Of a stretch of DNA of 64,000 nt, positions 8,635-16,856 are shown piece by piece (position 1 is the first letter of the stretch; each line of letters begins with the position of its first letter). The notes below the pieces were generated by a model. It saw nothing but the letters and a program-made list of their open reading frames with translations, searched no databases and had not been told where the DNA came from. This DNA is from Mesohalobacter halotolerans (GTDB lineage: Bacteria > Bacteroidota > Bacteroidia > Flavobacteriales > Flavobacteriaceae): contig NZ_SWMU01000001.1 in NCBI RefSeq assembly GCF_006120725.1, forward strand, positions 899,268-963,267, in the 5' to 3' direction. The translations under genes and the position numbers were made by a program.

Positions 8635-9915
8635 ATGAAAGCACCTCTAGCAGAAAGACTTCGGCCTAAGCAATTATCAGATTATATCGGTCAAGACCAT
8701 CTTGTTGGTAAAGATGGTTTAATTTCAAAAATTATAAAGCAACAGAGCTTACCATCTCTAATTTTTTGGGGGCCACCAGGGATAGGAAAAACGACTTTAG
8801 CTCAAATTATTGCCAATGAAATCAATAGGCCTTTTTATAAATTGAGTGCTATCAATAGTGGAGTTAAAGATATCAGATCAGTAATACAAAAGGCTAAACA
8901 ATCTCAAGGTATGTTCAGTCAAAATTCTCCAATTTTGTTTATTGATGAAATTCATAGATTTAGTAAATCTCAACAAGACTCTCTTCTTGAGGCTGTTGAG
9001 AAAGCTTGGGTTACTTTAATAGGGGCAACTACTGAAAATCCTAGTTTTGAAGTCATCTCGGCTTTATTATCTCGATGTCAAATTTATACCTTGAAATCGT
9101 TTGGAAAAGAAGAACTTGAAACTTTACTTGACAAAGCACTTACTGAAGACAGCCTCTTGAAAAACTTAGACATTCAGATAAAAGAAAAAACAGCTTTGTT
9201 TAGAATGAGTGGCGGTGACGCTAGGAAATTACTTAATGTTTTAGAACTGATTGTTACTCAACAAAACCATAAGGATAAAATCATTATTAGGGATGAACTA
9301 GTTTACAAAGTTGTACAGGAAAAACCCTTAAAATATGATAAGTCTGGTGAACAGCACTACGATATTATCTCTGCTTTTATAAAATCAATAAGAGGTAGTG
9401 ATCCCAATGCAGCAGTATATTGGTTAGCTAGAATGCTTGAAGGCGGTGAGGATATTAAATTCATCGCTAGAAGATTGATTATTCTAGCTTCAGAGGATAT
9501 TGGCTTGGCAAATCCTACAGCATTAGTGATGGCCAACAACACATTTCAAGCCATAAATGTTATAGGAATGCCTGAAGCCAGGATTATATTAAGTCAGTGC
9601 GTGATCTATTTAGCTACATCGCCAAAAAGTAATTCGGCTTATATGGCGATCAATAAAGCTATGGACTTGGTAACAAAAACTGGAGATTTAGAAGTTCCGC
9701 TTTCATTGAGGAATGCACCTACACAATTGATGAAAGATTTAGACTATGGAAAATCATATCCATATGCTCATGATTATGATGGAAATTTTGCATTTCACGA
9801 CTTTATGCCTAAAGAGATTTCCTCTGAAAATCTATATACTACCTCAGATAATAGTAGGGAAAAGCAGAATAAAGATTTTTTAAATAAGCGCTGGAAAGGC
9901 AAATATGAATTTTAA
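8635..9915 (+). CDS. rarA: replication-associated recombination protein A (RarA/MgsA), AAA+ ATPase
   Basis: Clamp-loader-like ATPase acting at stalled replication forks. Near the N-terminus is L-A-E-R-L-R-P; Walker A G-P-P-G-I-G-K-T-T at about 46-54; Walker B L-F-I-D-E-I-H-R-F at about 103-111; a sensor-1 region with G-A-T-T-E-N-P-S-F; then sensor-2 S-G-G-D-A-R and the MgsA C-terminal part (A-R-R-L-I-I-L-A-S-E-D-I-G-L-A-N-P, F-H-D-F-M-P). Full length at 426 residues. I prefer the ATG at 8635 over an in-frame GTG at 8629, because the GTG overlaps a TAAATTTG promoter-like box and the family starts close to L-A-x-R-L-R-P. Confidence 0.93.
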   Translation: MKAPLAERLRPKQLSDYIGQDHLVGKDGLISKIIKQQSLPSLIFWGPPGIGKTTLAQIIANEINRPFYKLSAINSGVKDIRSVIQKAKQSQGMFSQNSPILFIDEIHRFSKSQQDSLLEAVEKAWVTLIGATTENPSFEVISALLSRCQIYTLKSFGKEELETLLDKALTEDSLLKNLDIQIKEKTALFRMSGGDARKLLNVLELIVTQQNHKDKIIIRDELVYKVVQEKPLKYDKSGEQHYDIISAFIKSIRGSDPNAAVYWLARMLEGGEDIKFIARRLIILASEDIGLANPTALVMANNTFQAINVIGMPEARIILSQCVIYLATSPKSNSAYMAINKAMDLVTKTGDLEVPLSLRNAPTQLMKDLDYGKSYPYAHDYDGNFAFHDFMPKEISSENLYTTSDNSREKQNKDFLNKRWKGKYEF

Positions 9916-9919
9916 AGCA

Positions 9920-10672
9920 TCATTGTTTCTTAAATATTAATTTTTGAACAGCATCTTTATCTTTGGCTAAGTATTCAACTATGAGGTTTCCTTCAGCATC
10001 AAAATAAGCAGCACCATCAATAGTAGAAGAATCAAACGAATAAGTTCCACGATCTGCTTGCTCTAAAGTAGCAAAGATAGTCTTACCTTGATCTTGATAT
10101 AAGATATAATTGTTTTTTTCCTTTGTAAGCCAATATGTCTTATTACCTTCTTTATATGTCTTAGCTCTTTCCTTAAAAGGGATGTTGCTATTTTTGTTAT
10201 CAATATTTACTGACTCAGCAGGAGTTTCACTTTCTATGTTTTGCATGAAGTATTGAGATGAAACAACCTGAAAATCGCGAATAGCATTTTTCAAACATTC
10301 GTGATAAGCATCCTTGAACGGCTTTTTTCTACTCGTGCCTGTACTCTCGTAAATAGTGTTGCCAAAACAGTTTTTTAATTGAAATTTCAAAGTGGTTGTA
10401 AATAAACCGCCAACTTTAATCACATTTGCTTTTAAACCCAAACATTGGTCTTTTGCTAATTCATTAGGTAATTTTTCGCCTTCATTCATGTATACTTCAA
10501 AATTTGTTTCTTTTAACAATACACGAGTCAAAACATTGATTTGAAACTGGTTAGGTTCGGAAGTGAAATTATATTGAACAGGTACAGTTATATATTTATA
10601 TTTTTTTGGTGAAGTTTGACCTAATGCGCTAATGCTTAATAGTAATAGCAGTAAAACAATGTTTTTTTTCAT
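9920..10672 (-). CDS. exported protein of unknown function
   Basis: Signal peptide at residues 1-19 (a run of leucines, ending A-L-G-Q), so it is exported to the periplasm or beyond; there is no lipobox. The mature part contains Y-K-Y-I-T-V-P-V-Q-Y and two cysteines (C-L-G-L and N-C-F-G) in a region of alternating strands, then a lysine-rich C-terminal half with repeated Y-x-L-Y-x-D-x-G-K style turns. It resembles exported proteins of about 250 residues conserved in flavobacteria but I cannot name a family. It lies last in a leftward run with the HAD phosphatase gene (12-base gap), so probably shares that transcript. Confidence 0.7.
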   Translation of the reverse strand: MKKNIVLLLLLLSISALGQTSPKKYKYITVPVQYNFTSEPNQFQINVLTRVLLKETNFEVYMNEGEKLPNELAKDQCLGLKANVIKVGGLFTTTLKFQLKNCFGNTIYESTGTSRKKPFKDAYHECLKNAIRDFQVVSSQYFMQNIESETPAESVNIDNKNSNIPFKERAKTYKEGNKTYWLTKEKNNYILYQDQGKTIFATLEQADRGTYSFDSSTIDGAAYFDAEGNLIVEYLAKDKDAVQKLIFKKQ

Positions 10673-10684
10673 TTTAGAATATAT

Positions 10685-11365
10685 TTAAAGTACTGTTTTT
10701 AAATCTTTTAGATTTTCGACATAATCGATTTCAAAATTAGGTTTTTTGCCAAAATAAATAGCCTCCATTCCAAAATCTTTTGCCCCTTGAATATCGGCTT
10801 CCAGACTGTCGCCAATCATCAAACTGTTGTGCTGATGTGTTTTAGCTTTTTTCAATGCATGTTCAAATATACGTTGATCTGGCTTTTTAAATCCAGAACC
10901 TTCGGCTGTTGTTACCGTTTCGAAAAAATGATCAATTTTTGAAGATTTTATTTTCTTGTGCTGTATCTTCTCAAAACCATTAGTAATAATATGTAGTCGA
11001 TACTTATTTGCTAGATAGTTTAAAGTCAGCTGGGCGTCAGGAAAAAGATGGATTTGATCAGATAAATAGTTTATATATTCCTCGGCAATCAAGTTAATAA
11101 GTTGTTTGTCACTCTTAATTTTTAGGGTTTCAAAAACTTCTTTAAGTCTATAAAATCTCAGGTTTTCAGAGTCGATTTGATTTCTTCGATACATATTCCA
11201 ATATTTAAAATTTACCGGTCGGTAAACATTCATAAATGAATTCAAGTCTATATTGATGCTATGTTTCTCAAAAATAAGGTTAAATGTAATTTCAGAATTC
11301 TTTTCAAAATCCCATAAGGTGTGGTCTAAATCAAAAAAAATATCTGTTAACTCCAACTGCGCCAT
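10685..11365 (-). CDS. YjjG-family HAD nucleotidase/phosphatase
   Basis: HAD-superfamily hydrolase, closest in layout to YjjG, which dephosphorylates non-canonical pyrimidine nucleoside monophosphates. Motif I is F-F-D-L-D-H-T-L-W-D-F near residue 10, the YjjG signature; motif II is I-I-T-N-G-F-E near 132; motif III is the conserved lysine in F-K-K-P-D; motif IV is I-G-D-S-L-E-A-D-I-Q-G-A. A helical cap lies between motifs I and II. Length 226 is normal. Start and the upstream stop share one base (TAATG), implying translational coupling with the deacetylase-like gene. Assignment to YjjG rather than another HAD subgroup is an inference from motif I. Confidence 0.85.
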   Translation of the reverse strand: MAQLELTDIFFDLDHTLWDFEKNSEITFNLIFEKHSINIDLNSFMNVYRPVNFKYWNMYRRNQIDSENLRFYRLKEVFETLKIKSDKQLINLIAEEYINYLSDQIHLFPDAQLTLNYLANKYRLHIITNGFEKIQHKKIKSSKIDHFFETVTTAEGSGFKKPDQRIFEHALKKAKTHQHNSLMIGDSLEADIQGAKDFGMEAIYFGKKPNFEIDYVENLKDLKTVL

Positions 11366-12636
11366 TATATCATTTGTTTAAAAATTTGAAAATAGCGTTT
11401 TCTCTCGTCTTCTTCTGCAAAATCTGAATTATTAAACAGTAAATTAAGATTGACTTTATAGGGTTTTAGTTCGTTTATAAATTGTTCTACTTCTTTATTA
11501 TTCAAACGCTTTAGTACTTTAGAGCTTAAAAAATAGGGGTTAATCTTTATAGGTGAAGCTTGTTCTAAATTTAGATCATAAAATAAAAATGAAGAACAGG
11601 TTCCAGCTCTAAATCCTATGTGGTTGGCATAACCCATAGAGTAATCTTTTTGTATAATTGTTTTTTCAAGATTGACATAAAAATCCGGGAAATTAAGCTT
11701 GCGGTCTTTTATTAAGATACTCTCCAATTCCAAATTAGATATATTTTCAAAACGCTTAATTTCTTTATGTAAAGTTTCAATATCTTCAATACCTTCATGA
11801 CTTGCCAGTAAACCAATTTCGCAATAATCACCCATAGATTTAATGAGTTTTTTATAAAGCCTTTTTCGATGATTTATGTTTTTGGTATGGATACTATAAT
11901 CACCAAGCTGAAACATAAAAAGCATATTAATATTCAACTGGTCTTTCAAGTCAATCAAATCGTCGTAAACATCAAATGGATCTAAGCTGGATTTAAACCA
12001 CGTTTTAATTCTGGCATAAAGGTCTCTTATCTTAAGCTGAAAGACATCAGCTAAAAATCCACCGATACTTCTCGATATTCCGATTTTTCTAAATTGAAAA
12101 GCCCTTTCAACCGCAATGATTAAATTAAAATTAAATTGACTTTCCTTCTCTTGAACAGTATCAAATTTTTCTTTTAAGACTCCAGTAAAGTGAGTCAACC
12201 ATATGTCTATAACAGGCAGATGCAAAAAATTATTTTTATAAGCTAAACTTTCATTGGCGGGAAACTCGCCAAGCTCGTCTTTGACGTGCGGCAAGTATTC
12301 CTCATATCTGGATAATAAAAAAAAACTTGCGGCAAAAATATCATATGGGATATCGCTTTGAGAAGAAGTTTTAAAAAAATAGGGAACATCTCGCCACTTC
12401 GAGACTGTAATATCAACATCATTTACGCCCTGTTCAGAAAGCAAACCATGGGCTTGAATGAAAATTTCATTTCCTAACCTTTGATTGGCATAAGAAAATT
12501 TTACGCCCTTATAAGCAATAAAAGTTTCAATTTTGGTTGTAAAATTAATTTCAAACCCTAACATACGTTTACAGAGCTGCCTGAACGTATAATTGATACG
12601 AGAGGTGATTTTTGGAACATATATTAAAATTTCCAT
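11365..12636 (-). CDS. polysaccharide deacetylase-like protein (DUF7033-type N-terminal region)
   Basis: A 423-residue protein found next to radC in many flavobacteria. The N-terminal half (S-Y-A-N-Q-R, F-F-L-L-S-R-Y-E-E-Y, L-H-L-P-V-I-D-I-W-L) matches the conserved region preceding carbohydrate-esterase-4-like domains in this group. The C-terminal half should be the deacetylase-like barrel: E-I-G-L-L-A-S-H, then G-Y-A-N-H-I-G-F-R-A-G-T. Some metal-site residues of true deacetylases are hard to place (the expected early D-D pair is not obvious), so catalytic activity is uncertain. No signal peptide, so cytoplasmic. It lies 3 bases after radC and overlaps the HAD gene by 1 base. Confidence 0.6.
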   Translation of the reverse strand: MEILIYVPKITSRINYTFRQLCKRMLGFEINFTTKIETFIAYKGVKFSYANQRLGNEIFIQAHGLLSEQGVNDVDITVSKWRDVPYFFKTSSQSDIPYDIFAASFFLLSRYEEYLPHVKDELGEFPANESLAYKNNFLHLPVIDIWLTHFTGVLKEKFDTVQEKESQFNFNLIIAVERAFQFRKIGISRSIGGFLADVFQLKIRDLYARIKTWFKSSLDPFDVYDDLIDLKDQLNINMLFMFQLGDYSIHTKNINHRKRLYKKLIKSMGDYCEIGLLASHEGIEDIETLHKEIKRFENISNLELESILIKDRKLNFPDFYVNLEKTIIQKDYSMGYANHIGFRAGTCSSFLFYDLNLEQASPIKINPYFLSSKVLKRLNNKEVEQFINELKPYKVNLNLLFNNSDFAEEDERKRYFQIFKQMI

Positions 12637-12639
12637 AGA

Positions 12640-13338
12640 CTAAAGCAACTCTTCATCGGCAAAGCTAAAATAAGATTTCTCTGTTACAATGATATGATCT
12701 AACAATTTAAAATCCATCAATTCAGCTGCATTTTTAATTTTTTCTGTCAATTTGATATCTAATCGACTGGGTTTTAAAGTACCTGAAGGATGATTGTGGG
12801 CTAAAATTATTGCCACCGCATTGCAAGACAATGCTTTTTTGAAAATTAAGCGCATATCGACAACTGTGCTTGTAATGCCGCCTTTGCTAACTTGATGTTT
12901 GTTGATGACTTTGTTGGAGTTATCTAGCAATAATGCCCAAAATTCCTCGTGAGATAAATCTCCAATAATTGCATGTAACACACGATAAGCATCATGACTC
13001 GATGTAATTTTAGGAAAAATAGGAAAATCTGCATTACCGTGGCGCTTGCCTAATTCTAAAGCAGCTACAATACTTATGGCTTTAGCCTCGCCAATACCTT
13101 TATACGTTTGAAGTTCTTCAACACTCATTTTGCTGAGTTGTTTCAATTGATGGTCTTTGTCTCTTAGAATACGTTTGCATAAGTCAACAGCACTTTCTAT
13201 TTTATTACCCGAACCAATCAATATTGCCAAAAGTTCCGCATCACTTAAAGTTGATTTGCCTTTATGCAATAGTTTTTCTCGTGGTCTATCACCTTCAGCC
13301 CAAGATTTTATTGAAAAAGAATTTTGACGTTCAGACAT
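12640..13338 (-). CDS. radC: RadC-family (UPF0758) JAB/MPN+ domain protein
   Basis: Two parts: a helix-hairpin-helix-like N-terminal region (residues 1-100, with R-P-R-E-K-L-L and Y-K-G-I-G-E-A-K-A) and a C-terminal JAB-type metalloprotease-like domain. The zinc motif is complete: His181 and His183 in H-N-H-P-S-G, Asp194 in R-L-D, with an upstream acidic pair at 131-132. The historical link to DNA repair is weak and the real function of the family is open. First gene of a leftward run of four; the 5' flank holds the divergent promoter of the ABC exporter. Confidence 0.92.
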   Translation of the reverse strand: MSERQNSFSIKSWAEGDRPREKLLHKGKSTLSDAELLAILIGSGNKIESAVDLCKRILRDKDHQLKQLSKMSVEELQTYKGIGEAKAISIVAALELGKRHGNADFPIFPKITSSHDAYRVLHAIIGDLSHEEFWALLLDNSNKVINKHQVSKGGITSTVVDMRLIFKKALSCNAVAIILAHNHPSGTLKPSRLDIKLTEKIKNAAELMDFKLLDHIIVTEKSYFSFADEELL

Positions 13339-13397
13339 GTTTTAAAAATACTAAAAAATCCCTATAAGCACTTAAAATTTTAGTGAACAAACCTAGA

Positions 13398-13430
13398 TTT
13401 GACCAATTCATTTAATAAAATGTATCTTTG
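13398..13430 (+). promoter_or_regulatory. promoter of the ABC exporter / ECF sigma genes
   Basis: TTTG at 13398-13401, 21 bases, then TATCTTTG at 13423-13430, an exact match to the Bacteroidota -7 element. The start codon of the exporter follows 41 bases later. It lies between divergent radC and the exporter and points right. Confidence 0.65.
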
Positions 13431-13471
13431 CAAATTACGACTTAAGCCTGTCGGTAGACTGACTACATTTT

Positions 13472-15301
13472 ATGAATTATTTTAAAAAAATCATACGATT
13501 TGCTAAGCCTTACAAGGTATACGCAATTGGCAACATCATAGCTAATATTTTTTACGCCTTGTTTAGTGCGTTGTCATTTATCGCCTTAATACCTATGCTA
13601 GATGTTTTGTTTAATGAAGAAGCCGAACCTATAACAGATAAACCTGTTTATCAAGGTGTTGGAAAGGCTAAAGATTATTTTAAAGATAGCATGTCCTATT
13701 ATATTCAGGATGTAGCTCAAGATGATATCTCTACATCTTTGCTTATCGTGATTACGCTTGTCATAGTTTTGTTTTTTCTAAAAAATATATCAAACTACCT
13801 GGCACTATACTTCATGACGTTTTTAAGGAATGGTGTCCTTAAAGATTTAAGAAATGCACTTTATAAAAAAACCATTGAACTTCCCTTATCACATTATTCT
13901 GAGAAACGAAAGGGTGATACTATTGCAAGAATAACAAGTGATGTACTAGAAATACAAAATTCGTTTTTATCTATTTTGGTCCTTATAGTCAGGGAACCAC
14001 TCACAATTCTGTTTACTATTGGTGCAATGATGTTTCTAAGTTTGAAATTAACCATTTTTGTGTTTGTTTTTATACCTATTTCTGGGTTTATTATATCTTT
14101 AATAGGGAAATCATTAAAGCGAAAGTCTGACCTTGTCCAAAATGAACAGGGTTACTTTTTATCCATTCTTGAAGAAACCCTTGGCGGATTAAAAATTATA
14201 AAAGGCTTTAATGCAGAATCTATATTTTTTAAGAAATTCTCAGATTCTACAAAACGGTTTTTTAATTACTCAAACACCTTGCTTAACAGGCAGAATTTAG
14301 CATCACCAGCATCAGAATTTTTAGGTATTACAGTTATTGCCGTGTTGCTCTGGTATGGTGGTAGAATGGTAAAAATAGAAGGCGTTTTGGATGCTTCAGA
14401 CTTTATTGCATTCATGGGGCTAGCCTATAATATATTAACACCGGCAAAGGGCATATCAAAGGCGTCTTATAATGTTAAAAAAGGGAATGCAGCTGCAGAA
14501 CGGGTGTTGGAAATTCTGGAAACCGATAATAACATCAAGGACAAACCTAACGCCATAAAGAAGACAGATTTTGAAGATAGCTTAAAGATTGAAAATTTAT
14601 ATTTTAGGTATGAAGATGAATTTGTCCTGAAAAACTTTTCAGCCCATTTACCTAAAGGCAAAACGCTGGCTTTGGTTGGACAGTCGGGTAGTGGCAAATC
14701 TACAATTGCTAATTTAATCACAAGGTTTTACGACATAGAAAAAGGAGTTATCAAAATAGACGACATCAATATCAAAGATATCAGCCAGAATGATTTAAGA
14801 AACTTGATGGGATTAGTTACTCAAGATTCCATTTTATTTAACGATACTGTTGAAGAAAACCTAAAAATCGGTAAGCAGGATGCCACTCAAAATGAGTTGA
14901 TACAGGCCTTAAAAGTCGCTAATGCTTACGATTTTGTAATGCAGCTCCCAAAAGGCTTGCAAACCAACATTGGTGATAGTGGTAATAAACTTAGTGGTGG
15001 TCAAAAACAGCGATTGTCTATTGCCAGAGCAGTGCTCAAAAATCCGCCGATTATGATTTTGGATGAAGCGACATCAGCGCTTGATACGGAAAGTGAAAAA
15101 TTAGTACAAGAAGCTTTGGAAAACATGATGAAAAACAGAACTTCTGTAGTTATTGCACACCGTTTATCTACCATCCAAAGTGCAGATCAAATCATAGTTA
15201 TGCAAGAGGGCGAAATTGTTGAGCAAGGCCAACATGCAGAATTGATGACCAAAAACGGCATGTACAAAAAATTGGTCGATATGCAGTCTTTTGAAGCGTA
15301 A
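13472..15301 (+). CDS. ABC exporter, fused membrane and ATPase domains (MsbA-like half transporter)
   Basis: Homodimeric exporter of the type that moves lipids, drugs or peptides outward. Residues 1-330 hold six membrane helices; the ATPase domain follows, with Walker A G-Q-S-G-S-G-K-S-T at about 403-411, signature L-S-G-G-Q-K-Q-R at about 507-514, Walker B I-M-I-L-D-E-A and the H-loop histidine in I-A-H-R-L-S-T. Length 609 is typical of MsbA/LmrA types; lipid A or another lipid is a plausible substrate, but the sequence does not fix it. The sigma factor gene starts 6 bases after the stop, so the two are probably cotranscribed. Confidence 0.93.
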   Translation: MNYFKKIIRFAKPYKVYAIGNIIANIFYALFSALSFIALIPMLDVLFNEEAEPITDKPVYQGVGKAKDYFKDSMSYYIQDVAQDDISTSLLIVITLVIVLFFLKNISNYLALYFMTFLRNGVLKDLRNALYKKTIELPLSHYSEKRKGDTIARITSDVLEIQNSFLSILVLIVREPLTILFTIGAMMFLSLKLTIFVFVFIPISGFIISLIGKSLKRKSDLVQNEQGYFLSILEETLGGLKIIKGFNAESIFFKKFSDSTKRFFNYSNTLLNRQNLASPASEFLGITVIAVLLWYGGRMVKIEGVLDASDFIAFMGLAYNILTPAKGISKASYNVKKGNAAAERVLEILETDNNIKDKPNAIKKTDFEDSLKIENLYFRYEDEFVLKNFSAHLPKGKTLALVGQSGSGKSTIANLITRFYDIEKGVIKIDDINIKDISQNDLRNLMGLVTQDSILFNDTVEENLKIGKQDATQNELIQALKVANAYDFVMQLPKGLQTNIGDSGNKLSGGQKQRLSIARAVLKNPPIMILDEATSALDTESEKLVQEALENMMKNRTSVVIAHRLSTIQSADQIIVMQEGEIVEQGQHAELMTKNGMYKKLVDMQSFEA

Positions 15302-15307
15302 TATCTT

Positions 15308-15856
15308 ATGGAAATTGAAGAAGAAAAAGATTTAATTAACCGGTTGTGTTCTGTTGATCATGCACACAAAGCTTTTGCAGAATTAGTTGATATTTACAAA
15401 GAACGCTTGTATTGGCACATCCGATATATGCTCAAAAACCATGAAGACACTGACGATGTTTTGCAAAATGTATTTATTAAAATCTATAAAAACATTCACA
15501 AGTTTAAAGGCGACAGTCGATTGTATTCATGGATGTATCGTATAGCTAAAAATGAATCGCTGACGTTTCTAAAAAAGCGATCAAAAATATTAAAGATTAG
15601 CAACGAAGAGTTACAAACTCACATTGTAAATAATTTAGAAAGTGATGTTTATTTTGAGGGTAATCAAATTCAACTTCAACTGCAGAAAGCTATTAGCACA
15701 TTACCTGAAAAACAGCGTGAAGTTTTTCAATTAAGGTATTTTGAAGAAATGAAATACAAAGACATGGCAGAGTTGCTAGATACTTCTGAAAGTGCATTAA
15801 AATCTAATTATCACCACGCTTCAAAAAAAGTAGAAGATTACCTTAAATCACATTAA
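15308..15856 (+). CDS. ECF-type RNA polymerase sigma-70 factor
   Basis: Extracytoplasmic-function sigma factor of 182 residues. Region 2 is intact: Y-W-H-I-R-Y-M-L-K-N-H-E-D-T-D-D-V-L-Q near residues 38-56, followed by F-K-G-D-S-R-L-Y-S-W-M-Y-R-I-A. Region 4 has L-P-E-K-Q-R-E-V-F-Q-L-R-Y and the recognition helix around T-S-E-S-A-L-K-S. It is followed by a single-pass membrane protein and an exported LTxxQ-like protein, the usual arrangement of sigma, anti-sigma and target. Target genes unknown. Confidence 0.93.
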   Translation: MEIEEEKDLINRLCSVDHAHKAFAELVDIYKERLYWHIRYMLKNHEDTDDVLQNVFIKIYKNIHKFKGDSRLYSWMYRIAKNESLTFLKKRSKILKISNEELQTHIVNNLESDVYFEGNQIQLQLQKAISTLPEKQREVFQLRYFEEMKYKDMAELLDTSESALKSNYHHASKKVEDYLKSH

Positions 15857-15888
15857 ACCTTTTTGAAAATCAGTTGTCTAAGTAATAA

Positions 15889-16359
15889 ATGAAATCGAAT
15901 AAACACATATCAGACAAAAGCGGGTTTAAAGTTCCAAAGTCTTATTTTGAAGATTTTGAAATTAAGCGTTTTGACATTGAAAAGCACAAACAAAGCAGTG
16001 GCTTTTCAGTACCCGAAAATTACTTTGATGATTTTGAAGTTAAAATTCCTCAACAAAGAAAGCTTGTCAACCTCAATGAAAAGCAAAAGTCTTTTGCAAT
16101 TGCAGCTTCCTTATTACTTCTATTAGGGTCTTTGCTTTTAGGTTTGATTTTAAAATCTAAACCTCAACAAGAGTTTAATTTCAGTAAGATAGACCAGTCT
16201 GTAATCGAAGATTATCTTGAATATGAAATGTTTATGGAAAATGATTTGTACGTTGAAAATGAAGACTTTTTTTTCAAGTTTTCATCAAAAAATTTATCCC
16301 AAAACGAGATAATAGACAATATGGATGATAGTTCTTTAGAACAATTGATAGATTATTAA
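15889..16359 (+). CDS. putative anti-sigma factor, single-pass membrane protein with duplicated motif
   Basis: Not recognised as a named anti-sigma family, but position (32 bases after the ECF sigma gene) and topology fit: a cytoplasmic N-terminal part of about 66 residues, one membrane helix at about 68-89, and a short acidic outer part with E-D-Y-L-E-Y-E-M-F. The N-terminal part contains the same 14-residue motif twice, residues 11-24 and 37-50, of form S-G-F-x-V-P-x-x-Y-F-(E/D)-D-F-E, spaced by 26 residues. There is no His-x3-Cys-x2-Cys zinc motif. Inference: the repeated Y-F/D-F-E segments may be the sigma-holding surface. Confidence 0.6.
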   Translation: MKSNKHISDKSGFKVPKSYFEDFEIKRFDIEKHKQSSGFSVPENYFDDFEVKIPQQRKLVNLNEKQKSFAIAASLLLLLGSLLLGLILKSKPQQEFNFSKIDQSVIEDYLEYEMFMENDLYVENEDFFFKFSSKNLSQNEIIDNMDDSSLEQLIDY

Positions 16360-16393
16360 TTTATTTCTGTATTTATGTTTTAAACCACAAACC

Positions 16394-16810
16394 ATGAAAA
16401 CACTGATAGTCGTATTAAGTCTCTTTTGTTTTGTGAATTTATATTGTCAAGAAGACGATGACATCACATCCTATAAAATTGCCTTTATCACAGATAGACT
16501 TGATTTAAGTTCAAAACAAGCGCAGGTGTTTTGGCCAATTTATAACAAGCATAACAGAATATACGAAGACCTCAAAAAAAATACCTGGGAACCTATAAGA
16601 GAAGGGTTAAATAAAATTGACAAATTGTCCAATCAAGAAGCAGAAAAACTGCTTGATGATTACAGATCTTATAAGAAAAAACGCTACGAATACAGAGAGG
16701 CTTATATTAAAGAATTATTGACGGTTATTTCTCCAAAAAAAATTATGCAACTCAAAAAAGCAGACTATGACTTTAATCGTGAGTTGCTGAAACAATACCA
16801 GTCCAAGTAA
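16394..16810 (+). CDS. exported CpxP/Spy-like (LTxxQ-type) protein
   Basis: Small secreted helical protein of 138 residues: signal peptide at 1-19 ending Y-C-Q, then a mature part of almost only charged helices. The L-D-L-S-S-K-Q-A-Q-V-F-W-P-I-Y-N segment corresponds to the LTxxQ motif of Spy/CpxP-like envelope stress chaperones, and a second related segment lies near L-S-N-Q-E-A-E-K-L-L. Third gene of the ECF sigma group (34 bases after the anti-sigma candidate), so likely a stress-induced output or sensor of that system. Similar proteins follow sigma/anti-sigma pairs elsewhere in flavobacteria. Confidence 0.7.
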   Translation: MKTLIVVLSLFCFVNLYCQEDDDITSYKIAFITDRLDLSSKQAQVFWPIYNKHNRIYEDLKKNTWEPIREGLNKIDKLSNQEAEKLLDDYRSYKKKRYEYREAYIKELLTVISPKKIMQLKKADYDFNRELLKQYQSK

Positions 16811-16831
16811 ATTCCAAACTCTTTTTTTACG

Positions 16832-16839
16832 TATTTTTG
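16832..16839 (+). promoter_or_regulatory. -7 box TATTTTTG before the RNA methyltransferase gene
   Basis: Exact TAnnTTTG match 17 bases before the ATG at 16857. No clear TTTG partner; the flank is very T rich, so chance occurrence is possible. Confidence 0.4.
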
Positions 16840-16856
16840 CCGATTAAATCAGACGA

